A DNA stretch of 64,000 nucleotides from Gymnothorax reevesii (lineage: Eukaryota; Chordata; Actinopteri; Anguilliformes; Muraenidae): positions 149,937,947 to 150,001,946 of the forward strand of contig CM056573.1 in NCBI GenBank assembly GCA_029721435.1, in the 5' to 3' direction. Both the position numbers and the translations under genes were made by a program. Shown piece after piece: positions 12,801 to 24,800 of this stretch (its first letter is position 1; each line of letters opens with the position of its first letter). The notes under the pieces were generated by a model, which was given only the letters and a program-made list of their open reading frames with translations, was not told the DNA's origin and searched no databases.

Positions 12801-15800
12801 ACTTGTTTTTTTTTAAACAATGAATTATCGTTGGGCACTCACTTTTGCTGTTTTTGAGAGTGAAAGACGAGTAAAAAACGAAAGGGCATCAATCTGGGTC
12901 CACAAAACAAAAGAGAGCAGGGGGAACAATCACCACATGATTGGACAGCAGGGAAAAGACTGACAGTAACGTGAAGCGCCTTGTAATCAAGGCGCTTCTC
13001 AATAGGACAGCATGGCGCCGGGGGCGCTTAAATGCGAGGCACTGGCAGCGTCCAGAACATGTCTAATCATTAAGAATATTAACAAAAAGTAGGCCCATGC
13101 TGATAAAGCGCATTCGGTGTGATCAGCCTCTTAAGGTGCCTGACTGATGTAGGTTTTTTCAGACTGATGTCAATGACTGATTTTGCTACAGATATTGGAT
13201 TTTTGAGCTGGAATAAAATGAACCTTTTCTTTGTGGATTGTGCAGTGAATTGGCACTAATATGAACATGCGAAGGTACTGAGAAATGGAAACTGATCATA
13301 CAAAGAATGAAAGCAAATGGCTAAATACACATCAGTGTTGAACATTTCAATAAATAAAAAAATTAAATAAGTAGCAAAATATTTCAATGCTGCCATTAAA
13401 TTAGGGGCAGGTTGTAAAGTAAGAAGCATAGCTTCTCTGTTTTTGCACCTTCCAGAGAGCTCCTCTCATCATAAATGTTCCATATTGTTACCTGTTATCA
13501 GGGTTTCCGCTTGAAAAAATTGGCACCGGACAACGTGACGGCAGGTTCTCAATTTACCGGACAAATGTTCGAAATTCCGGTCAAATATTATCTGACTTCA
13601 TTGAGCTTAAATCTGCGCCGTTAAGTATACCCCCGCAGCCTCGGCGAGGGGGGTGGGGGTTATAGTTTACAAAGGGCCCCGCCCTTGCCTGTCAAACTTC
13701 GTGCGGACTGAATTTAAATAGGAATTTGTTCGACGATATGCCAAAGGATCACAACATGTGTATATAGTCTACTCACCTGCAAGCCTGTGAGAAAACGTAG
13801 TCCTGTTGCCAAGTGAGCGTGTATTCACAATTGAATCTTTGTCGCTCTACGTGATAAACCGATTTATAATAGAAATAATTTGCTCTTAGAAACATTTGTT
13901 CTATCTTTACAGTACAGTTATGTAACAATCTGAGTGGGCTGTTTACAAAAACTGATTATAAAATCCTGCACTGTGTGTCAATGAGTAATTAGGAGTTAAA
14001 TAGCGGAGCACGGACAGCTCCGTATAATGACAGTCACAGGATCAGCACCTTGACAGCGACTATGACACTTGGGGCTCTATAGGATGATCTGTCACTGTCT
14101 GATTGAACAGCCTCACGGAAATGATATTTTACAATTCTTCACATTATTTACTGACGAAATTCGTGAAGGCAAGTAATTTGGTGCTTTAAAAGTCATGACA
14201 TTGAGCTGACATGGATCCTCACATGTTTACGTTACGGGGTTTACGTTAAAATGATAAATGATATTAAGGATATATAAGAATGATATCAAAGCATGTCAAT
14301 TTATAATCCATTTTATTGAAAAGTGTAGGCTGTATTAAATAAAACGAGTGCCGTCAATTGACCTTAGCCAGGGATATTTATCTTTCCATTCGGCCCGGAA
14401 CGACCGACATTTCTTTTTTTTTTCTTCGGCGGGAGGCACGGCACCATCTGCTGCAGTCTCCAGGATTTCAGCCTCACCATCATCCTTCTCCTTTGAGCTA
14501 TTCTGTTTAATAAAATAGTCTTTTAGTTTCGCCTATTTTGAAATGTTTCTCCGGCTCCTGCTATTGTCTTTGTACTGCAGGCTTTGTCAGAGTAAGTGAA
14601 ACGAGTGCTACAAGTTTAGTTGTGCGTGGAAAAAAAAAAAGTTTCGTTCCACATAGACCAGGCCTATTCATAAAAAATAATATTCAGGCTTTTTTTTTGT
14701 TGTTGTTGTTTTTTAATAAAATGAGACGTGGAAATTGCTTTTTATTAATAATTCAAATAGTGCTTGGAGGGAATATTTTCACCGGACATTTTGACCGGCG
14801 GTGTGAAAAAATGTGGGACTTCGGCAGATTTTACCGGTCAAAGTCCGGTAATTACCGGATAACGGAAACCCTGTGTTATGCAAAAAAACCTTTTTGCTGG
14901 GGACAGGAGTTGGTGGCAGAGTCATGATAGAACATTTTATATTAGCTGGGTATTTTTTAAATGCAAAGATAGCATTATTTCATTTATTTAAACATTATTT
15001 ATCAAGGTAAATACCACTGAGAACACGTTTCTTTTAGAGGTTGACCGATCAACCGGCTAGGGTTATTGTCTCCACACCAATGGGTTGTAGGATGCTCAAA
15101 AACGCACTCAAAATTAAAGTGGAAAAACACACTACAGGCTGATCCAACTTTGATGTAATGTCCTTTAAACAAGTCAAAATGAGGCTCAGTAGTGTGTGGC
15201 CTCTACGTGCCTGTATGACCTCCCTACAAAGCCTGGGCATGTTCCTGATGAGGTGGCGGATGGTCTCCTGAGGGATCTCCTCCTAGACCTGGACTAAAGC
15301 ATCCGCCAACTCCTGGACAGTTTGTCGTGCAACGTGGCGTTGGTGGATGGAGCGAGACATGATGTCCAAGATGTGCTCAACTGGATTCAGGTCTGGGGAA
15401 TGGGTGGGCCAGTCCATAGCATCAATGCCTTCGTCTTTCAGGAACTGCTGACACACTCCAGCCACATGAGATCTAGCATTCTCTTGCATTAGGAGGAACC
15501 CAGGGCCAACCATACCAGCATATGGTCTCACAAGGGGTCTGAGTATCTCATCTCGGTACCTAATGGCAGTCAGGCTACCTCTGGCGAGCACATGGAGGGC
15601 AGTGCGGCCCCCCAAAGAAATGCCACCCCACACCATTACTGACCCACTGCCAGACTGGTCATGCTGGAGGAGGTTGCAGGCAGCAGAACGTTCTCCACGG
15701 CGTCTCCAGACTGTCACGTCTGTCATGTGTGCTCAGTGTGAACCTGCTTTCATCTGTGAAGAGCACAGGGCACCAGTGGTGAATTTGCCAATCTTGGTGT

Positions 15801-18800
15801 TCTCTGGCAAATGCCTAACGTCCTGCACGGTGTTGGGCTGTAAGTACAACCCCCACTTGTGGACTTCGGGTCCTCATACCATCCTCATGGAGTCGGTTTC
15901 TGACCGTTTGAGCAGACACATGCACATTTGTGGCTTGCTGGAGGTCATTTTGCAGGGCTCTGGCTGTGCTCCTCCTGTTCCTCCTTGCACAAGGGCGGAG
16001 GTAGCGGTGCTGCTGCTGGGTTATTGCCCTCCTACAACCTCCTTCACGTCTCCTGATGTACTGGCCTGTCTCCTGGTAGTGCCTCCATGGTCTGGACACT
16101 ATGCTGACGGACACAGCAAACCTTCTTGCCACTGCTCACATTGATGTGCCATCCTGGATGAGCTACACTACCTGAGCCACTTGTGGGTTGTAGAGTCCGT
16201 CTCATGCTACCACTAGAGTGAAAGCACCGCCAGCATTCAAAAGTGACCAAAACATCAGCCAGAAAGCATAGGAACTGAGAAGTAGTCTGTGGTCATTACC
16301 TGCAGAACCACTCCTTTATTGGGGGCGTCTTGCTAATTGCCTATAATTTCCACCTGTTGTCTATTCCATTTGCACAACAGCATGTGAAATTGATTGTCAA
16401 TCAGTGTTGCTTCCTCAGTGGACAGTTTGATTTCACAGAAGTGTGATTGACTTGGAGTTACATTGTGTTGTTTAAGTGTTCCCTTTATTTTTTTGAGCAG
16501 TGTATATGCCAGAAAAGCAGAAATAACAATACAGTATGCACTGTTATGTGTACTTATCATTCAGACCTATTATTTAATCAATCAAAATTATCAGCAAGAC
16601 AAGCACCATCATACATAATTGGTATATTACCCAATGCCCATATTTTGACACTTCCTGTATAATTTCATGCTCATTCATTCCCCAGCCAGTCCCACTATTA
16701 GTTTTAACTTGAAGTACTTTGTGCAGAATCCTGTCTAAACTCATACGAAGTATTACCTCGCTCAGTAGTTGGCTACTTTCACGTTTCTGTAGTCTTGAAA
16801 GTGTTGCTGATCTAGCCTTTGGGGCATGCCGTTGAACGAACTCCGTGGGGACGGCATCTCCTTCAGGTGCCTCTTCCTGGCCTTCATTCGTCTCGGAGTC
16901 ATACCCATGTATTTCCAGAGATGCCAAGTCTCACGCATTCGGCGTAGGTTTTGCGCATTGTTTAGGCTTATTCACCATAGTAAGTAATTATTCCTTGAAT
17001 GCTTAATGAGATCATCATGCGGAAATAAAATCCTTGTGCATTGAAGTTTCCGTTTCATTTGCGTAAAGGTGCACCTCATCACAAGTAACATGGAAACCGA
17101 TTATGACTCGGGACTTCCTGTGCTTCTCTTTACTCAGGGATTGGAAACAATGCATGTGTTTCATGATCGTTTAAATTGTTTTAATGAAATAAGACCATTT
17201 GAAACGTTTTTATGCAATTCCATTGCTTTTAATACCTCAGTAAAGACAAGCCTGAGAATTCCCAAGTCATAATCGATTTCCGTGTCATTCGAGGGGAAAT
17301 CCTCCGTAATGCACGTGAAACTGATTAACTTGATGCACAATGACTTTAATTCTGCGAATGAATTTCCTCAGTGCGCTTTGATTGAATAATTGCTGACTAC
17401 GGCACAGAAACATGAATGCCACTAAGAGGAGAAACTCGCGCCTAAGACGTAAGCCTTGGCATCTCTGGTATTTCGCATACTTATCGTCTTCGAAACATTC
17501 GTGCAGGAAATGGACCGAGCAAAGTGTTAACTTTTTTTCCTGGCATGGCTCCTTCTCTCCCGATATTATGTAACCATCTTTTCAGCAGTTCCGGTGTTCT
17601 GTCAAATTTTTCTTCCTTGTCAAAAAAAATGCTACCGTAATGCAAAGCGATCGTAAAGTCTTTGTTCTCACCTTGATATTGCAATACGAATCAGGTTGCA
17701 ATGGTAACTTTGTTATTTGTTAGCTTACTATAACAGAAGCAGATGTTATAATGAGTTGGATAAGTTTGTTTGAAGATGTATGCCTGTATATGACATTATC
17801 TAATTTCTGCATTTTCAGGAAAACCCAGCGTGTACATGCAAATATTTGTACACTTACAGGTCGAAATGCACTCTGAATACTTAACATATGAGCGAGGAAA
17901 CAACCCGAGATGTCAGGTTTGCGCAAGCGCAGAACGGTGAGGTAGCATATTTTGATAGGTAGCAAAATTTGTCAGAACACCGGCTTTGACCACGGGAATT
18001 GATGGAAACTGACTCTCGTTCCCTCTGCCAGGGAGACCCACTGATGGCCTTGTTATTCTTCCCACCGGCAATATTTTGACAACCAAAGGCCCAACAAGTC
18101 AGCATCTTGTTTTAACACGAAACACTCAATTGCTCACAATACTATTTTGCTTGTCAATCAACATAGTATGATGGTTGACCATACTGTTCGGCAGTCTTCT
18201 TGTTCTTTCTCAGCTGAAGCTAAAGTGATCAGACATCACTTCCTTAAAATCACGTGCCTGTTGTGATGGGTTTCATTGGCTAAAGTCAGTCCGCACTTTC
18301 TGTCATGGCAGCCATCTCATTTGGTCCAAAATCGATGCTATATGCAGTTTCAAAAAATAATTCTGTTGTCATAAAAAAACGCAAAAAAAATTTTACGCCA
18401 CTTGTGGACATTTTCAACACCAATCTATTGTTCTGGCTACATTTCACAGTCTCCTTCATGTATCCTTTCAAGGTATGTTTCTGCCCCTCGGTTTTCCGTC
18501 CACCGACCGCCACTGTTATTAAACATTGATGGATTAACATGTAAAGAATGCTACTGTCCTCAAAAGAGATTTATTTCGCTTTGCTTTTGTTTATACAACA
18601 AGAAAATTTTTGTCTCTGCATGCAAAGCACAGCGCTACAGAAATCAATCGCCCTGCCCCGATTATAATTACCTGTCTTTTGCAGCGATCATCTCCCCAAA
18701 GCCTGAGATTCAGTTCACCCATGAATACCCAGCACACGCGGGCTCGGATGGCACTCGGTGTTTCCATCACTGTTGGGAAGGTTTTTCAATATCAATGACG

Positions 18801-21800
18801 ACCAGCGCAGACGGGGCTTGGGTCGGAAACGAAAGTTTGCTACTCTGACAATAGCAAGAAGGGAGGAGCATATTTGCGGTCATTTATGTTTTGTTTCTTG
18901 CAGTTTTATTGAACACTGGATGCAGTCATTTTAACTGATCTTTGAAAAATATTGCCGGTCGGGAAAAGCACTATCTGGACTGAGCGGTGGTCGGTGCATT
19001 CAGAGTGCTGGTCGCTGCATGTAGCTAATATATGCCCTACACTAACACTGTTCATTTTCATTTATGCAAGGATTTACACATTTTAGTTCTCATTAAGAAA
19101 CAAGCAAGCAATCAAGCTGTTATGTTTTGTTTTGTTTTTGTTTTTTGTTGATTACTTGTGGACATATTTGTATTTCAAGTGCAGAGTACATATCTAAGTG
19201 AGCAAAGTGCACTAAGGGAGACGGTGCTCTTTTTTTTTTTAAAAACATTTTCAAGTTTTTCTGTGTTCAAATAAATGATACACTGATGTTAACAAAGCCA
19301 TTTCTTCAATTTTTTTAATATTTTCTGTCCAGCTGGTCTTTCTGTGTAAAAAAAACATGTATAATCTCAACCCAAAATCAAGTAATAAACGTGTTTTTTG
19401 GTTTGTTTCTTTGACAACCTAGGCTATCACAAATATGTATGCAGAAATGGTGCCACGTGAATATAATATTCATATGACTATGACGACAAAAGAAAAACAT
19501 AACAGAAATTAAATTTCCTAGAATTAAAAAAACACAGATCAACAATGAACAAGCTTGTTAATTTTTGAATATGGGTCTCTCAGGCCTTTGCTATAAGGAG
19601 TAAAAAAAAAAGCAACATAACAGCTGAACTGAATCTTTTGGAAAGGATATAATTGCCTGGACTCCACCATATATTGCGAAAAGAGTAAGCCTCTGATCAC
19701 AGATTTCCCCATGAAGTTCCACTGTGTGGTTCCAGACAGATATGAGACAAAATATTAACACTGCTGCCAGGATCACTAGCACCCCAGCAGAGTTCTGGGG
19801 ATTAATAGGACCGCCCTGTAATTTATCATTTAAAAAAAAAAATCTGCATTATAGATCGGCCATCGGCTGCCCTGCTATCTAAATATCGGCATCGGCCACT
19901 GAAAAACCCGTATTGGTCGATCTCTAGTTTCTTTTTTCATGGATGCTCTGGGGGAAATTCCAGATGGTACATTTGCAATGTGTGGAGGAACAGAGAGGAA
20001 CAGGGGTAGAACCCATGGAGTAATTTTGAGGTTAAAGGCCTTGCTCAACAGCACAACGGCCCTTCCCAACTTCATCTCTCCAGATCATGTCAAAATCTTG
20101 AGCCCCACTGGGGGCTTCAACAACCAGTCAAGCAACCTACCACTGGGCTACCCTTCCACTCGGTCATTAACTTGCTTTCTGTCAAAACAAATGCTGTCGG
20201 TGCCTCAATTCCCCAACATTAATTCCATAACATTATTTGACATGAAATTAATTGCTTCACAATAGTTCACAGTGTTTCACATCTGCTAAAACACAGGGTT
20301 AAATGTGAACATAAACTGTCCTCAGAATAGATTTTGTATCTGACTTGGCACTCATGGATAGGTTGAGCAGGTGTCCTGCTTTGCATCGTACTGCGCAGAA
20401 TTTTTATCTCTCATCCATATATATTGAGACTCTTTCCCGCAGTTTTAATATCTCTAGATACTGGATGGGTATGTTTTTTCCAGGATGCATGATAAAAAGA
20501 ATTTTGCTTTGTTACAGGATGCATTGTGTGCCGAGGCTCCAGACGAGAGCTGGTGTTTAAAGAACCCGGAATGCAGCTGGTGTGAGGGCCGCTGCCGGGA
20601 ATACCAGCCGGCAAATCCCGTAAGACTTTGTACACCATCGCTGGCCTGTATACTCCAATTTACCCTTCTATTTAATTGCAGCGCATTTTTGTGCTATGAC
20701 CACAGTTCCTGCTCTCTCCTCAGTGTGGCAGCAATGGTTGTCTGGGCCTTGCCCGGTTCATGTCGGACTGCCAGTCCTGCCTGGTGTTCAGCGGGGCACC
20801 TGGTTCACTCCCCCGAGCCCCTGGAGATTTCGGCTGGTGTGTGCAGAATGAATCCTGCCTACCTGTATCAGGTGAGGGCACAGGAACAAGCGTGACGTTG
20901 TAAATGGACTGTGGACAATGGACATTGTCAATAAATAATGGACTAATGGAGGAACCATTGCCACTGGGTGTAAAGGGATTTTGCAGAAACGTGTGATGGA
21001 AAGAGGGAGAGGCTTGTATTTGTTTTGTCCTCACATTTCCCCCTCTCTTCCCTTTGGGCTCCCAGAGCAGAGTGCCTGCCGTGTGGACCAGATCTCAGGG
21101 GCGTACGGCTGGTGGGGGGAGCGCACCCGTTTCCTTACCTCCCTCACCTCCTGTCGCACCGAGAGCTATGTCCCGGGACTGCACCTGCTCACTTACCAGT
21201 ACCCCCGAAATGTCTCCCAGCCTGATAAGGTACAGAGTCCCCACAGCCCCCTGTATCAGTGTAATGCACTGCCTTTTCCCTTCTGTTGTCCCCCCTTCTC
21301 TCTTTCTCTGCTAATGTATGTTGTGAGAATGCTGATGATTAATTGATGATCGATTAATCATTGTGAGGAATTTGATCGATTGAACATATGTATTAATCCT
21401 AGTCCTGCTGGTTGCCGATATATAGAGGACCCACACTTGTTTCCCTGTGTGCTGGTTGTCAATATATCGTTCCCTTAGGGCTATTTTCCTGTATGCCAGT
21501 CCTCAATAAGCATTAGCCTAGAGACAGGACTAGGGTTAAACAATTTATTGACGACGAGTGCTACGTGCCATTTTACATTATTTGCTGATACATTAACCAT
21601 TATGAGGGTGCTATTTATATCACTAATACAGAGGATGACGAATGCCAGGAAAGTAAGCAGGCGTAAGCACTAGACCCGAAAAGACTATAGTGATCATTGT
21701 AAGCGTTTGACATAGAGTTAGATACAGCAAGTCTACAAGCACAATGAAATGGAACACATTCCGTGGCGGGCAATGTTTGGACAACACTGTTTCGGCCTCC

Positions 21801-24800
21801 TATCCTATGACCCAAGTGACCCCTTTTCCTAGTCCTGCACAGATATCGGTCGGCTTGTTACTCTCATTTCTAGGTGAATGTTGTTATTTAGCTATCTAGC
21901 TCCATTTGGTTATGAGAGGTACTGATTGAATATTTTTGAAAATAGTTTGTTTGCAAACGAGCCACTGGTAGTGAACTAATCTATTTTCAGTGGATCTGTC
22001 AAAGTTTGTTCAAACGTGAATGAGTGGCGAAGTCACTGCGTAAGCTTTAAGCAATAAGACCACTGGCTATTAGCGCTTGAACTTATCAACTATAAACTCA
22101 AACCTCTGCGTCTGAAGCTCAGGCTCGGGTGCCCACCAGTTGCAGAATACACACTTGCTAGGGGGAGGTGCGGGGTTCTCAACAGCTTTGTTTACTACCA
22201 AACAAATTTAATTTCCGTTGGCACCTTAGTGGTCGCAGATTCCCATTTGTGATATCTGAGCATTGCGCTAATTCCATGACTGTCTGTCAATCGCGTTTGA
22301 ACGAACATTTACGGATTTTAAATCCATAGAAAACAGCGTAGTTAATTAATGGTGGCTCGTTTGCAAACAAACTATCTATATATATACTGACCAAAACTTC
22401 CAATGCAACACATACAATTTTGAAATATTTGGTGTACATAAAATGGGATATTGGTTTTGAGCCATGATGCATCAACTACAACTTAAAAGCCCAGAAAATT
22501 GTTTTGATTTTTGTCTTGTGGGCAGCTCTTTTCGCTTGATTGCACATTGTTTAGAATTTTGCCTATCCCGTCAGGTTGAGTAGAACTCATTGACCAATCC
22601 TTTGAGAATTTGGTCAATAAATAGCCGTAGCACTGGGCAACTTAAATATTCCTTTGCATTATCCTGGGTCAATGTGTGACCATGCTGCGTTTTGGTCAAA
22701 ATCAGCGAGAGCGAGCCGTTGGTCACCATGTTGTCGCTGAGTGAAGGTGAGAGTGGAGGCAGAGGGGGAAGGGGATGGCTTGTGGTCACAGAGCGAGGTA
22801 GGCGGAGCAGAAAGGTTGTGAATGTGAGACAGGGACATGGAGAGGGAGAGGAGAAAGGGGTGCAAACTTGTGACCCAGGTATTGTCATTTTAACGCAAAT
22901 TGAACCATATTGATACAAGCGATATTGTACCGTGTTATCTTGTTTAGAAATGTATCGATATAGATTAAAATACTGACATATTTCCCGGCCCTGCTAGATA
23001 CATATCACTTATGCGAAAATTTCATTAAATATGAGAGCATGGAAAAAAAATTGCTCAACGTTATGTAGGGCTGGGCAATTAACCGAATCGCTATTATTTT
23101 AAGTGCAATAAAAGTAACTACCTTCATGGGGCAGACAGACGAGCTTGCTTATTACATTTTCTGTGACACATACCATTGATTTGGAGTTGAGCAAATATCA
23201 GAGGCCATTTGAAATGCTTCTGGGAAGAAAAGTGCGATTTGAATTCCACTAATTACCAGTAAGGTTGGACAGTCCCCATCACCTTGGCATAATTGGCTTA
23301 CCTTAAATCAATTCCCGTGTTCTTTGCCTAACTTGCAGTCAAGCCATTTATTCAGCCAGTTGACCAATCAAAACGAAAATTTGTGCTTTAATGTTTAATG
23401 AGAGATGATGAGAAGCTGACTGACCTAGCCAGGCCACCATGTTGGATTAAAAGAAGGTCCATCATTTGAATAAATAGCAGACCTCTGAATTCCACCTCTC
23501 ATCGTTGAATTTTTACGTATGCTTTTGTTAAAAAAAAGATTTCTTAAAAATAAAATGATTTTTAAGATGGCCCTGGTTTCTAAGCATTTAAAAATATACG
23601 CCAAGTGGAAAACATTTTGTGAAGCATATTGAACGTGAATGTGAGAGCGAAATTATTTTCACATTGCAAGCAATAGACAAATGCACCGAAGACTTGGCAA
23701 GCACATTCAGGCAAATCTCTGTCGCAAATTTGTAGCATTTTTTTTATTTGATAATTGGACAAGATTTATTTGAAATGAAGTAAATCATGGCTCTTGATTT
23801 TGGTTACTTTTGAACATCTAGTGAAGGTGGAAAACATTTTGTTTAAAGGTCTACTATTATGCTGATCCTTCTATTAATACAAGTGATGTTATAATTTTGG
23901 TTGTCCATACTCAACCTCTGCAAAGTTTCTAAACACAAGATACAGAGCTTTTGCCGTAATCCGAGAACATGATTTCCTGAACGTGATTTCCTCTCTGAAC
24001 AGCTAGTCCCGAGATCTTCACAAGATCTGGACAAAACCTGATGTCAGGTCGTTGCGTATGTGTGCAATGTGTGTGCAAAGCCTATGTGTGCAAATGCGTT
24101 TACAATTTACATGTCATGTTCGATATGCTTAAATAAAATGTTTTCCACCTTCACTGTAGGCAATTTAGACCCTCAAAAGTAACCAGACTCGAGCTATGAA
24201 TTACTTTATTTCAAGTTAGTTCTGTTCAATTATTAATTCAGTGCATTTGTCTATTGCGTGCAATGCAAAAATAAATTTCTCACATTCACGTACGATATGC
24301 TTCATAAAATGTTTTCCATGTCGCGTATATTTTTAAGGCAGTTGCTACAGGTACGGCAGTTTTCCAATGCATTTCAATGTAGAGAGGTTCGGCAGTTCCA
24401 ATTTCAAACTCTGCCCTGCCCTTACCTAACCCCTCCCCTAACCATAATCCTTATCCTAATCCCTTGAAGTCGACTGCCGGTACCAATAAGAACAGCCGTA
24501 TCTCTTGACACTTCGTATTCTTAAACGCTTTAAAACCAGGACCATCTTAATTGATTTTATTTTTCAAAAATCTTTTTTACAGTACGTAAAAATGCAACAA
24601 TGAGAGTTGAATTCAGATTATTGACATTCTTTCAGTCTCACGCCGTAGCTTGGTTATGTCTGCCTGCTTCTCATTATCTCTTATAAATCATTATAGGCCA
24701 CATCTTGGTCTTGATTAGTCAGCTGGCTGAATAAATGGCTTGATTGCAAGTTAGGCAAAGTACACAGGAATTGATTTAAGGTAAGCTAGTTAAGCCAAGG

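Larger units (their letters stand above)
15035..19926 (-). mobile_element. 4.9 kb THAP-domain transposon (P- or hAT-like), degraded
   Basis: The ends TAGAGGTTGACCGAT (15035) and ATTGGTCGATCTCTA (19926) are inverted. They sit inside a perfect 8-bp target-site duplication GTTTCTTT at 15027-15034 and 19927-19934. A THAP-like zinc finger remnant lies on the minus strand (18105-17400), so the element reads right to left. A Tc1 copy has inserted near its left end. Eight-base duplication plus THAP fits the P superfamily, but the catalytic region was not recognised. Confidence 0.7.

Noticed and set aside
15283..16250. Long minus-strand frames as a host gene
   Set aside because: They are Tc1 transposase pieces in different frames within a recognisable Tc1 terminus.
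22571..22918. 115-codon minus-strand frame in intron 14
   Set aside because: Its proline/serine-rich content comes from a purine-rich repeat stretch; no domain seen.
24418..24470. Interstitial telomere repeat (CCTAACC-like)
   Set aside because: Only a few imperfect copies (CCTAACCCCTCCCCTAACC) occur, too short and degenerate to call.
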